Below, one piece after another: positions 42,293 to 51,178 of a DNA stretch of 64,000 nt. Position 1 is the stretch's first letter; every line of letters starts with the position of its first letter. This stretch comes from Methanooceanicella nereidis (lineage in GTDB: Archaea > Halobacteriota > Methanocellia > Methanocellales > Methanocellaceae). Made by a program: the position numbers and the translations under genes. Under the pieces are notes generated by a model. The model made no database searches. It was not told where the DNA came from and was given only the letters and a program-made list of their open reading frames with translations. The stretch spans positions 80,620 through 144,619 of the forward strand of contig NZ_PGCK01000011.1 of assembly GCF_021023085.1 (NCBI RefSeq). Direction: 5' to 3'.

Positions 42293-43780
42293 ATAGCGAC
42301 AAAAAAACCTAATATTTTGGTCATCTGGGGAGATGACATCGGCTACTGGAACATAAGCGCCTATAGTAAGGGCATGATGGGCTATCGTACGCCAAACATA
42401 GACCGCATAGCGAATGAAGGCATAATATTCACAGACTACTATGGCGAACAAAGCTGTACGGCTGGCAGAGCGGCTTTCATAACAGGCCAGAGCGTTTTCC
42501 GCACAGGATTAAGTAAAGTAGGAATGCCAGGGGCTGACCAGGGCATTCGGGCTGAAGACCCGACTATTGCGGAATTGTTGAAACCTCTCGGATACGCGAC
42601 AGGCCAGTTCGGGAAAAACCATTTTGGCGACAGGGATGAGTTCCTGCCGACCAACCACGGCTTCGACGAGTTCTTCGGCAACCTCTATCACCTGAACGCG
42701 GAGGAAGAACCGGAACAAAGGGATTACCCCCCTGAAAAGGATTTCCCGGACTTCAAGAAAAAATTCGGCCCTCGCGGAGTGCTTCACTGTTATGCGGACG
42801 GCCGTATAGAAGATACTGGCCCGCTGACTAAAAAGCGGATGGAGACAGTGGACGAGGAGTTCCTTAAGGCCGCGAAGGATTTCATCGAACGCCAGCATAA
42901 AGCAGGAAAACCGTTTTTCGTATGGTTCAACACGACGCACATGCACTTCCGCACACATGCCAAACCAAAGAGTATCGGCCAGTCCGGAAGATGGCAGTCC
43001 GAATACCACGACGTTATGATAGACCATGATAAGCATGTGGGAGAAATGCTCGACCTGCTGGATAAGTTAGGTATAGCGAACGATACGATAGTCATGTACA
43101 GTACGGATAACGGGCCGCATATGAATACATGGCCTGACGCGGGAATGACACCTTTCCGCAACGAAAAGAACTCGAACTGGGAGGGGGCTTTCAGGGTTCC
43201 GTGCATGGCAAGATGGCCCGGAAAGATCAAGCCAGGCACCGTGTCAAACGATATCGTTAGCCATCTTGACTGGCTGCCGACTTTGCTTGCGGCAGCAGGG
43301 GAGCCGGAAATAAAAGAGAAACTTCTCAAAGGCCATAAGGCAGGTAATAAAAAATTCAAAGTACACCTTGACGGCTTCAACATGCTTCCATACCTGACAG
43401 GCAAGGAGAAAAAGAACCCACGCCAGGGATTCATATATTTCTCGGACGACGGAGATCTTGTAGCCCTGCGATATGATAACTGGAAAACAGTGTTCATGGA
43501 ACAGCGAGCAGAGGGCACACTTCGTATATGGGCAGAACCTTTCGTACCGCTGCGTGTTCCGAAGATCTTTAACCTGCGAACGGACCCGTTCGAGAGGGCG
43601 GATATTACATCGAACACCTATTATGACTGGTTGCTGGATCACGCGTTCATGCTTGTGCCTGCGCAGGACATGGTCAGGAGGTTTATGGAAACATTTAAGG
43701 AATTCCCTCCGCGGCAGAAGGCTGCAAGCTTTACCATCGACAAGGGCCTCGAAATGATGAAGAAAGGCATTGGTGATTAA
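42293..43780 (+). CDS. Arylsulfatase-type sulfatase, probable ATA start
   Basis: The 495-residue protein is a sulfatase: ILVIWGDDIGYWN (metal-binding DD), and EQSCTAGRAAFITGQ, where C55 in C-x-A-x-R is the residue to be turned into formylglycine (a Cys-type, fits the adjacent anSME). Further landmarks are GKNHFGDRDEFLPTNHGFDE, YSTDNGPHMNTWPDAGMTPF and FRVPCMARWPGKIKPG. No signal peptide. In frame there is no ATG, GTG or TTG between the upstream stop and TTG 42317; the SD GGGGATGAT lies three bases before ATA 42293, which gives a natural start ATKKPNILVIWGDD. The TTG start would delete conserved residues. The substrate is unknown. Confidence 0.85.
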   Translation: MATKKPNILVIWGDDIGYWNISAYSKGMMGYRTPNIDRIANEGIIFTDYYGEQSCTAGRAAFITGQSVFRTGLSKVGMPGADQGIRAEDPTIAELLKPLGYATGQFGKNHFGDRDEFLPTNHGFDEFFGNLYHLNAEEEPEQRDYPPEKDFPDFKKKFGPRGVLHCYADGRIEDTGPLTKKRMETVDEEFLKAAKDFIERQHKAGKPFFVWFNTTHMHFRTHAKPKSIGQSGRWQSEYHDVMIDHDKHVGEMLDLLDKLGIANDTIVMYSTDNGPHMNTWPDAGMTPFRNEKNSNWEGAFRVPCMARWPGKIKPGTVSNDIVSHLDWLPTLLAAAGEPEIKEKLLKGHKAGNKKFKVHLDGFNMLPYLTGKEKKNPRQGFIYFSDDGDLVALRYDNWKTVFMEQRAEGTLRIWAEPFVPLRVPKIFNLRTDPFERADITSNTYYDWLLDHAFMLVPAQDMVRRFMETFKEFPPRQKAASFTIDKGLEMMKKGIGD

Positions 43781-43786
43781 GATCGT

Positions 43787-43812
43787 TCAAGGCGGCTTCA
43801 CTGCCGCCTGAA
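43787..43812 (+). terminator. GC-rich hairpin after the sulfatase gene
   Basis: TTCAAGGCGGC pairs with GCCGCCTGAA around the loop TTCACT. No long T run follows, so it may be a weak terminator or a 3'-end protecting hairpin. Confidence 0.5.
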
Positions 43813-43920
43813 TTATCTATTGCCATAAGATCAAAAATCCCGTATGGATCTAAATTAAAGGAATGATGAGTAAGCTGACCGTAAGGTAACGGCCCATAAT
43901 ATAAGAATCCAGGGATCAAT

Positions 43921-44274
43921 ATGATAGACGTTGAATATTATATCATTAACGGCGCGTTGTGGATAAAACAGATCGCCGAACTGATAAGTATCATTTTAAT
44001 AGCTGCAGGTATCATTGTAGCTTCATATAAAATTTTACAAATTATCAGATCACCGAGCCTGAAAAGTTATAATCTTGCACGACTGGCTTTTTCAAGATAT
44101 CTGGTGTTGGCCCTGGAGTTCATGCTCGCTGCGGATATACTGGTAACGGCGATCGAGCCGACCTGGGAAGATCTGGGTATGCTGGCTGCTATTGCGGCGA
44201 TAAGGACGTTCCTTAACTTCTTTTTACAGCGCGAGATGAAAGAAGAAGAGATGGCGGTAGAAAAAAGTGCTTGA
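43921..44274 (+). CDS. DUF1622 family membrane protein
   Basis: A 117-residue membrane protein with three hydrophobic segments: LISIILIAAGIIVASYKIL, RYLVLALEFMLAADILVTAI and LGMLAAIAAIRTFLNFFLQR, ending in a charged tail EMKEEEMAVEKSA. The EFMLAADILVT and AAIRTxLNFFLxxE motifs define DUF1622, common in archaea and bacteria, of unknown function. A hairpin with a T tract lies about 140 bases downstream on this strand. Confidence 0.85.
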   Translation: MIDVEYYIINGALWIKQIAELISIILIAAGIIVASYKILQIIRSPSLKSYNLARLAFSRYLVLALEFMLAADILVTAIEPTWEDLGMLAAIAAIRTFLNFFLQREMKEEEMAVEKSA

Positions 44275-44416
44275 CTTTCCAAGTTTTATCGCTTCAAAAT
44301 ATGCCGCTAAGAATATTTTAATTAATGATATTCATCTTTATGGATTAAAAATACAATCATATGAAAGAAAGATCAAATAAACAAAAAAGCATAAAGCCCA
44401 TATTAAAAATAATAGA

Positions 44417-44443
44417 ATAGGCATTTAAGCCTATCACTTTTTT
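44417..44443 (+). terminator. Hairpin with T tract
   Basis: ATAGGC (44417-44422) pairs with GCCTAT (44429-44434) followed by CACTTTTTT on the plus strand. It lies between converging genes and can end the DUF1622 transcript. Confidence 0.65.
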
Positions 44444-44457
44444 GAGCTAATGCGTCT

Positions 44458-44871
44458 TTACTTCGTGATCTTCATGACCAGGAACGCATATATCACGCCT
44501 GCGATAACGGCGAAGATAGTGGCCATAACGATCGCGAAGAGCATGCTTATAATGCCGGCGAAAAAGCTGGCACCAGCGCCTGAAATGGAACTGGAATAAA
44601 GGCTGCCGCCCAGTGTTATCAATAACATTATGACAATGCCGTCTATAACGCCTGCAATAGCGCCGGATATACCGGATATTACTACAGCGTCAATAAGCTT
44701 TGTTACAAAGTTTGCACCTAAATAGAGCGCAAGCACTCCTACACCCATCATGGTTATTGGTACTATTAAGCAGCCGATGCACGGTATAAAATTAGATATC
44801 AATTGAATTACTGATAAGATCACTCCACCAATTACACCGGCCTTGATAGCCGATATATATTTTTCATCCAT
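44458..44871 (-). CDS. Four-helix membrane protein, dispersed paralog family (copy 3)
   Basis: The 137-residue product starts MDEKYISAIKAGVIGGVILS and ends IFAVIAGVIYAFLVMKITK, the shortest and clearest version of the family also found at 5770, 26843 and 55749. Four hydrophobic segments; the first hairpin contains FIPCIGCLIVP. GGTGATATA precedes the ATG. No known function. The paralogs lie alone at four separate sites. Confidence 0.85.
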   Translation of the reverse strand: MDEKYISAIKAGVIGGVILSVIQLISNFIPCIGCLIVPITMMGVGVLALYLGANFVTKLIDAVVISGISGAIAGVIDGIVIMLLITLGGSLYSSSISGAGASFFAGIISMLFAIVMATIFAVIAGVIYAFLVMKITK

Positions 44872-45137
44872 TATATCACCAGGAATGTAATCGCATTTTT
44901 AGTATAAAATCGTTATACAAATACTTTTAATAGAGGATACCGGAAAAGATCATCTTTTTGACTGATACCGATATTCATTTACCAGCAGATCGTTGCACGC
45001 TTGATAAGAAAGAATCACCAGTAAGGGATTCCTTGAAGGCTGATAAAAAATTATGCCTGGTTCGCTTAATTCCGCCATATAATCGGCTTTATTTTTTATC
45101 TTTTAATGTAACATTAGCAATTGTAGGGGGGAATCAA

Positions 45138-45428
45138 ATGGATCTTAAAAAACTGATAATTCTTGGCGCGATAGTTGTGACTGTGCTGGTCATGACAGAG
45201 CCGGCTAATGCATATCTATGGCCTCCTGCCATAGGAAGTTGTGGTTTCGGCGGACTGTTCGGAGTCTATGGACCGAACGGATTATGGGGTCAGCCCATAC
45301 CGGTCCCTGTACCCGTACCTGTACCTGTCGCGGCTCCGGTACCTGTGGCTGCTCCTATTCCGTATTGCGGAGGATTTGGCGGATGCGGACCTGTACCCTA
45401 TGGCCCGGGATTCGGTGGATTCTGTTAG
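45138..45428 (+). CDS. Small Gly/Pro-rich secreted protein
   Basis: Starting at ATG 45138 (GGGGGGAATCAA just before), the 96-residue product has a signal peptide DLKKLIILGAIVVTVLVM (cleavage near ANA) and a mature part rich in Gly, Pro, Val and Cys: GSCGFGGLFGVYGPNGLWGQ, then PVPVPVPVAAPVPV repeats and GGFGGCGPVPYGPGFGG. It resembles in design the proteins at 22299, 22879 and 56667. A terminator follows. A longer frame from 44958 has no SD. Confidence 0.75.
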   Translation: MDLKKLIILGAIVVTVLVMTEPANAYLWPPAIGSCGFGGLFGVYGPNGLWGQPIPVPVPVPVPVAAPVPVAAPIPYCGGFGGCGPVPYGPGFGGFC

Positions 45429-45456
45429 ATGAAAAAGTAATATAAAAAGAATTTTA

Positions 45457-45484
45457 AGCGGGCATATTCCCGCTACTTTTTAAT
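45457..45484 (+). terminator. Terminator after the small secreted protein
   Basis: AGCGGG (45457-45462) pairs with CCCGCT (45469-45474), followed by ACTTTTTAATT. Confidence 0.75.
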
Positions 45485-45599
45485 TACATATTTTTCTAAA
45501 AAAAATTATCCCGGATATATTTAAATATTTAGAAATTGAAGTTCTTAATAAATATTCGATTAATTAGCAATGCCTCAATTAAATATGGCTTAGCAATCA

Positions 45600-48500
45600 A
45601 TGAGGGGGTATATAGTCTTGAAATCCGGGGTGCCATCATTAGCGGTAGTTATAATCTTATGTATTTTAATTGCTCAGACAGTAAATGCTGCAAGTCCAAC
45701 TGTTAACGATCTGCTTGCTGAACCACACATTATTAAATCACCGCAACCAACTACGATAAGCTATACGCTGGATGACGTTGGAATATCACGGGTCATCCTG
45801 GAGATATATGACCAAAACAACGTCCTTGTAAGGAATATCGACCAGGGAGTAAAAAGCAGCGGGTCTTACAGTATAGTCTGGGACGGGTGCGATAATAATG
45901 GCAACTATCTGGAAGACGGCATTTATTCAGTAAGGGTCAATTCTACGGATATCTACTCGTTTTCTAAAAAATGGGGCCAGCCTTCTGATATAATATCTTC
46001 GTCCTATCCGTTAAGCGTTATTGTAAACGGTAGCGGAAATGTATTTGTGTCCGGTTTCAATATGTATATGGATAATAACGTTTACAAAACGAAATCATTC
46101 ATTTACGTTTTTAACCCCGATGGAACATATCAGGAAAGCCTGATACTGGGTGAATCCACGAACTTTATGGAAAATTTACCCCTTGATATGGCTTTTAACT
46201 CTAGCGGTTATATGTTCGTGACAGAGCCGGTCGATGTGGTGGTATATTCTCCGGATCTCTCATACTACGGACGGTTTGGGGTCATGGGTAATGGCACCGG
46301 AGAATTCCTGTTGGCAATGGGTATCGACATAGATCAATCTAACGATCATATCTATGTCGCAGATTCTTATAATAATCGAATTCAGGTCTTCGACAGTGAT
46401 TATAACTTTGTAGACACATGGGGGATGGGGGGAACTGAGCCCGGTAACTTCACCAGGCCCTTCGACCTGGCCATAAACTCTTCAGGCTATGTATATGTCG
46501 CAGATTATGGAAATAAGCGCGTACAGGTTTTCTCTTCGGATGGCTCGCTTGTGAGCGCATGGAGCAGCGACCCCGGAGGCGTATCAGGCATAGCGATAAA
46601 TGACAGCGACTTTGTTTATGTCACTAATGATCTTAGCGATAATGTAAGCGTATTTGATAAAAATGGAAATTTCCTTTATACATGGGATATAACTAATGAG
46701 CCCTTACCCGGGTTTATTCCCCTGCGAATTCCCATCGATATAGGACTGAATGATGAAGTATATTATCCGCATATTTATGTCTCGGCGACCGATATGTCGA
46801 TGTCAAATTTTATTTGCGTGACGGACTCCGAGGGGAATAGTCTGGACACAATTGATTTTATATCACAGCCCGGCGGTTTCTCAGGAGCTTCAGGTATCGC
46901 AGTTAATTCTAGCGGTTACATATATGTCGTAGATAAAGTCTGTATCCAGATATTTGATCCGGATGGGAACTTCGTCGGCTACGGCAGCAATCTTCCAAGA
47001 TGCCCGAACAGTATCGCCATCAATAGTAGCGATCACGTTTATGTAACGGACTATATGCAGGGTACAGTGTTCGTATTTGATCCTGATAACAATTTTGTCA
47101 GATCATGGTCTTTGAACTTTGACATGAATTTTTTTGGCATTCCTTTAGGCATGACCATACCTGCTTATCTTTACGATATTGCTATTGATCAATACGAAAA
47201 TGTTTACGTTACTAATATGCCGGCACTGCCAATGATGACCGGCAACTATAAGATCAAGATCTACGACCCGAATGGCAACCCGATCAATAGCTGGTGCGGC
47301 GGTGACATATTCAGTTCATTTTTCGATCTGCTGATCAATCCGCCAACAGATGAAGAAGAATTAAATGAATTTATGGAAAAATGGGGAGATCTCTGGAACA
47401 TGGCGAACAATATGTTTGACTTCAGCCAGTTCACGGGTATCGCCATAAATTCCAGCGGATATGTGTATACCGTAGTAAAAACGAATAGTACCTATAGCAA
47501 TATTTTAGTGATCAATCAATCAGGGGTAATCGTTAATGGGTGGGGCGGATATGGCAGCCAGGACGGGCAGATAAATACGCCCTATGGAATCGCCATAAAC
47601 TCAAGCGATTATGTCTTTGTTGCTGATTCCGGTAATGATCGTTTCCAGATCTTTGACCCCGCGGGTAATTTTGTATACAGGCTGGGGGTAAATGGCAGCG
47701 GAGACGGAGAGTTCAAAGGCCCCACCGGCATAGAGATCAACGGCGATGATGACGTGCTTATAGCCGATACCGGTAATTACCGCGTGCAGGTATTCGAATA
47801 CTTTATCAATGTCTTCGATGACGCCGCTGTTTACGTGGACAGCATCCCGCCGGTATCTTCGGTCGTTTTGTACGGCACGTCGGGCACCGGCGGGTGGTAT
47901 ACCTCGGACGTTACTGGGAGTATCATAGGGATCGATAATGTTTCCGGAGTCGATCATTCACAATATAGTTTTGACTGTAATGACTGGACTGACGGCTCAA
48001 CGTTTACTGTCTCGAGCGAAGGGACCGGCAAGGTGTATTATCGTTCTGTCGATAACGGCGGTAATATTGAACTTGCGAAAAATGTTACGATAAGTATTGA
48101 TAAAACGCTTCCCGTCGCGTATTGTTCGCTGGACGGCCTGCCCGGTAACAATGGCTGGTATATCTCAGAGGTAGCAGTGACACTCACTGCCAACGATGGC
48201 GTATCCGGGGTCGCGAAAATTGAGTATAACATCGACGGAGCCGGATGGACAGATTACGCATGTACGTTCAATATCAGCGAAGGGCAGCATATATTGACCT
48301 ACAGGAGCGTGGACATAGCTGGAAATATAGGTGACTCTGAAAGCGAGACTATAAACGTTGACATGTCAGCACCTATAATTCAATGCAGCCTGAGCGGCTC
48401 TAAGGCTAACCAGGGCTGGTTTGAATCGGATGTCACGGTCACTCTTACGGCAAGTGACAGTATATCAGGGATAAACTATACTGAATACAGCATTGAGGGT

Positions 48501-48878
48501 GTTAACTGGAACATATACGTAAAACCGTTCAAAGTACCGCTTGACAGGCAGAAAACGATATTTTATCGTACAGTAGATAATGCAAGCAACCCTGCTGACG
48601 GCAGCCAGTTCATTTACTTCCCGCCGCAAAGCGTCCCTAACCTGTATTCCGTAACAACGCCGGTCACAACACCAACGGCGACAGCTATTCCTTCAGTATC
48701 AATTACGCCCACAACAGATCCGTCACCTACACCGGTCCCGGTAACACCGACACCGGAGCCGTCAATGGCCATAAGTGATGATCAATGGAACGATACGGGT
48801 CTTTTGTTAATATTACTTGCATTAGCCATTATATCGGGTGTAGCGGCCTATTTCCTGTGGATAAAACCCAGGCAATAA
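45600..48878 (+). CDS. Large surface protein: FlgD-like Ig, NHL beta-propeller, Ig-like repeats, C-terminal anchor
   Basis: The 1092-residue protein starts with a signal peptide (KSGVPSLAVVIILCILIAQT). Residues about 40-120 are FlgD-like (PTTISYTLDDVGISRVILEI, WDGCDNNGNYLEDGIYSVRV). Residues about 130-740 are NHL repeats: INSSGYVYVADYGNKRVQVF and many copies of IAINSSGYVYV plus VFDPDGNFV. Three Ig-like repeats of the OmpL47 type follow (SLDGLPGNNGWYISEVAVTL and two copies). A short PTPEPS stalk leads to a final hydrophobic helix LLLILLALAIISGVAAYFLW with a KPRQ tail. This last part anchors it in the membrane. TTG 45618 behind GAGGGGG could be the true start. Role: cell-surface binding; ligand unknown. 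Confidence 0.85.
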   Translation: MRGYIVLKSGVPSLAVVIILCILIAQTVNAASPTVNDLLAEPHIIKSPQPTTISYTLDDVGISRVILEIYDQNNVLVRNIDQGVKSSGSYSIVWDGCDNNGNYLEDGIYSVRVNSTDIYSFSKKWGQPSDIISSSYPLSVIVNGSGNVFVSGFNMYMDNNVYKTKSFIYVFNPDGTYQESLILGESTNFMENLPLDMAFNSSGYMFVTEPVDVVVYSPDLSYYGRFGVMGNGTGEFLLAMGIDIDQSNDHIYVADSYNNRIQVFDSDYNFVDTWGMGGTEPGNFTRPFDLAINSSGYVYVADYGNKRVQVFSSDGSLVSAWSSDPGGVSGIAINDSDFVYVTNDLSDNVSVFDKNGNFLYTWDITNEPLPGFIPLRIPIDIGLNDEVYYPHIYVSATDMSMSNFICVTDSEGNSLDTIDFISQPGGFSGASGIAVNSSGYIYVVDKVCIQIFDPDGNFVGYGSNLPRCPNSIAINSSDHVYVTDYMQGTVFVFDPDNNFVRSWSLNFDMNFFGIPLGMTIPAYLYDIAIDQYENVYVTNMPALPMMTGNYKIKIYDPNGNPINSWCGGDIFSSFFDLLINPPTDEEELNEFMEKWGDLWNMANNMFDFSQFTGIAINSSGYVYTVVKTNSTYSNILVINQSGVIVNGWGGYGSQDGQINTPYGIAINSSDYVFVADSGNDRFQIFDPAGNFVYRLGVNGSGDGEFKGPTGIEINGDDDVLIADTGNYRVQVFEYFINVFDDAAVYVDSIPPVSSVVLYGTSGTGGWYTSDVTGSIIGIDNVSGVDHSQYSFDCNDWTDGSTFTVSSEGTGKVYYRSVDNGGNIELAKNVTISIDKTLPVAYCSLDGLPGNNGWYISEVAVTLTANDGVSGVAKIEYNIDGAGWTDYACTFNISEGQHILTYRSVDIAGNIGDSESETINVDMSAPIIQCSLSGSKANQGWFESDVTVTLTASDSISGINYTEYSIEGVNWNIYVKPFKVPLDRQKTIFYRTVDNASNPADGSQFIYFPPQSVPNLYSVTTPVTTPTATAIPSVSITPTTDPSPTPVPVTPTPEPSMAISDDQWNDTGLLLILLALAIISGVAAYFLWIKPRQ

Positions 48879-48917
48879 ATAACAGATAGAGGTTCCTATC
48901 TGTTATTTTTTATTTTT
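48878..48917 (+). terminator. Strong terminator after the NHL protein gene
   Basis: AATAACAGATAG pairs with CTATCTGTTATT across a short loop (48890-48895), followed by TTTTTATTTTTTTT. Confidence 0.85.
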
Positions 48918-48987
48918 TTTATCATGCCATATGGTAAAGATCCCCGGGGCTGTGTTTGAAGAAGTATATTATGGTTCCCATATGATC

Positions 48988-50037
48988 TCACCAGTCGTAG
49001 TATTCGAGTGTTGGCGTGTGTACATTGTCGGATATCAGCTGCTTTTCACCAGTACCGTCGGGTTTTATCAGGATAAGCCTGTGAGTGGCGCCTGCTGCTT
49101 TACCATCTATGATTATCAGGTCGATCTTCAAGTACAGGATATTCTTCCCGTCGCCTGAAAATACAGGAAGACCGGACATATGGCCAAGGTTCGTCAGTTT
49201 TTCAGTATTTCCTCCGAGATCGACCTTATAGACGTTCCAGGGCGTAAGTTCCTTCCAGTTTTCAATCAGGATATTTGTGTTCACTATATCCGTCCACGGC
49301 CTGCTGCCTTCGTAGCGGGTGAACACTATCTCTGAGCTATCCGGGCTCCAGCTCGGGTCGTGATCCGACTGGCTGCCGCTGGTAGTCGTTAATTTTCGTA
49401 TGTTGCTGCCGTCGCTGTCCATTACATATATCTCTTCACGGGCACTCTGCAAGGTATCACGGGTTGACTTGAACGCTATTTTAGTTCCGTCAGGCGACCA
49501 TTCCGGATCGTTGTCTTCATATGGGGAGTCCGTCAGCCGTTTTAATCCGGTACCATCAATATTGATAACATAAATATCAGCAGCTCCCGACGGATTACCC
49601 TGTGCATCACGGAAGGAACCGAATACAAGCTTCGTACAATCCGGAGACCAATCAGGATGGCCGTCTATGACACGGTTATCGGTCAGCCGCGTTTCTTCAC
49701 CGGTCTCAAGGTCAAGCACGTATATGTCCCAGCTCAACAGGTCGTTGATATCCCCTGCATGGAAAGCCACTTTTTTACCGTCAGGGGATAATGCCGGATT
49801 GTTCTCATGACGGTCATTATTCGTCAGGCGAGTTATACCATTCCTGTCCTGCAGATACAATTCGCCTGAGGACGAATCGGCTTTTGACATGAACACTATC
49901 TTTTCGTTAGGCACGTCCTTCCATATGTCACCATTATTATCATTGACTGATGGCGTAGTTTCCTGGAAGCAACCCGTGACCGAAACGATTACCGCGATCA
50001 TCATTATCATGCAAAGGTTCCCGGGATATCTAAACAT
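48988..50037 (-). CDS. TolB-like PD40 beta-propeller lipoprotein
   Basis: The 349-residue product has a lipoprotein leader ending in VSVTGC, then repeated PD40/WD40-like units typical of TolB: NPALSPDGKKVAFHAGD, HPDWSPDCTKLVFGSFRD, DPEWSPDGTKIAFKSTRD and DPSWSPDSSEIVFTRYEG. These make a beta-propeller outside the membrane. Between units are IYVLDLETGEETRLT-type strands. It is the second gene of a pair with 50052-51065, 14 bases apart. Role unknown; periplasmic-type binding or scaffold is inference. Confidence 0.9.
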   Translation of the reverse strand: MFRYPGNLCMIMMIAVIVSVTGCFQETTPSVNDNNGDIWKDVPNEKIVFMSKADSSSGELYLQDRNGITRLTNNDRHENNPALSPDGKKVAFHAGDINDLLSWDIYVLDLETGEETRLTDNRVIDGHPDWSPDCTKLVFGSFRDAQGNPSGAADIYVINIDGTGLKRLTDSPYEDNDPEWSPDGTKIAFKSTRDTLQSAREEIYVMDSDGSNIRKLTTTSGSQSDHDPSWSPDSSEIVFTRYEGSRPWTDIVNTNILIENWKELTPWNVYKVDLGGNTEKLTNLGHMSGLPVFSGDGKNILYLKIDLIIIDGKAAGATHRLILIKPDGTGEKQLISDNVHTPTLEYYDW

Positions 50038-50051
50038 GGCTTTCGATCACC

Positions 50052-51065
50052 TCATTTTTTACGCGCTACGTATACGTCGGCTTCGATCATGTTGCCGTCT
50101 TTATAGTAGTGATGTATGAAGTAAATATTCCCGGCTGCGTCAAGCGTCGGCTCGCCTGCGAAATTCGATACGATCTCTTCCGCCGGTCCCCACTCGCCGT
50201 TCTGCATCTTTACACTGCGGAACACGGCAGGGCCGGTATATCCAAGCCTGCTCTGCCCGGTGAACCAGAGTTCGTTGCCGTCAGCCGAGATGAACGGCTG
50301 GTCATCCATATACTGGCTGTTCACATTAGGGCCAAGGCTGACCGGCTGGCTCCATACTCCGTTGACCTTTTCGGACTTGTATATGTCCCTGTTGCCTTCC
50401 CATATGCTTCCTGTGTCGGTCCCGTTAGCCGACCAGCCGAAGTATATAGTATTACCGTCCGGTGTTACATGGAACTCGCCAATGTCATACTGCTTATTCA
50501 ATTGCTCCCCGGCATTAGTCCAGTCGACCCATTTTCCATTTTCATTTCTTGCCGTATATACGTCGACCTGGCCATAGTTCCCCGTACGGACCGATGCGAA
50601 CCACATGGTATCACCCTGAAGGCATATGCATCCGTCCATTGATAGATCACCGTTCAGGAAAAACCTCTCCGGCTCGGTCCAGGCCCCGTTGACCTTTTTC
50701 GACACATATACGCCTGTTACGCCATCGATGATCTGTTTCTCCACCGGGACTCTGACGTCAGGGGTGAAGAAGAAATAGAACGTATTTCCGTCAGAAGTTA
50801 TGAAAGGAGAGTCCTCGGCACCTGCCGTATTGATAGGTCCTTCCAGGGGTACAGGCTTTTCCCATTTGTATGAATGAACGATGGGAGCGAAGTCATCAGT
50901 TTCCGGCCCCATCTTTACCACGTCTGCGGGTATCGTTTGAGCACGGGTCAGAGCTGGTTTCTCTTCCTGAGGGAAAAGACCGCAACATCCGCAGACTAAT
51001 GTCGTGACTGCTATGATACAAATTATGATCAGAAAATATCTGGAAGGATTATGCATAATATACAT
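50052..51065 (-). CDS. PD40-type beta-propeller lipoprotein
   Basis: The 337-residue product has a lipoprotein leader (FLIIICIIAVTTLVCGC) with Cys directly after a small residue, then PD40-like strands such as SDGNTFYFFFTPD, WTEPERFFLNGDLSMDG, TPDGNTIYFGWSANG, ISADGNELWFTGQS and LDAAGNIYFIHHYY. Units with W(S/T)xPxxL are typical of the PD40 subgroup in surface-attached proteins. Likely operon with the TolB-like lipoprotein downstream. GGTGTT lies three bases before the ATG, fitting this genome's SD spacing. Confidence 0.85.
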   Translation of the reverse strand: MYIMHNPSRYFLIIICIIAVTTLVCGCCGLFPQEEKPALTRAQTIPADVVKMGPETDDFAPIVHSYKWEKPVPLEGPINTAGAEDSPFITSDGNTFYFFFTPDVRVPVEKQIIDGVTGVYVSKKVNGAWTEPERFFLNGDLSMDGCICLQGDTMWFASVRTGNYGQVDVYTARNENGKWVDWTNAGEQLNKQYDIGEFHVTPDGNTIYFGWSANGTDTGSIWEGNRDIYKSEKVNGVWSQPVSLGPNVNSQYMDDQPFISADGNELWFTGQSRLGYTGPAVFRSVKMQNGEWGPAEEIVSNFAGEPTLDAAGNIYFIHHYYKDGNMIEADVYVARKK

Positions 51066-51178
51066 GTTAACACCAGAATAAATAAACTTTTATCTACAAG
51101 AAAGAAAATAAGCAAAAATTTATTAATATTTACCCGTATAATTAAAAAAATAATTTTTAATTTATAAGGTGGTATTAA

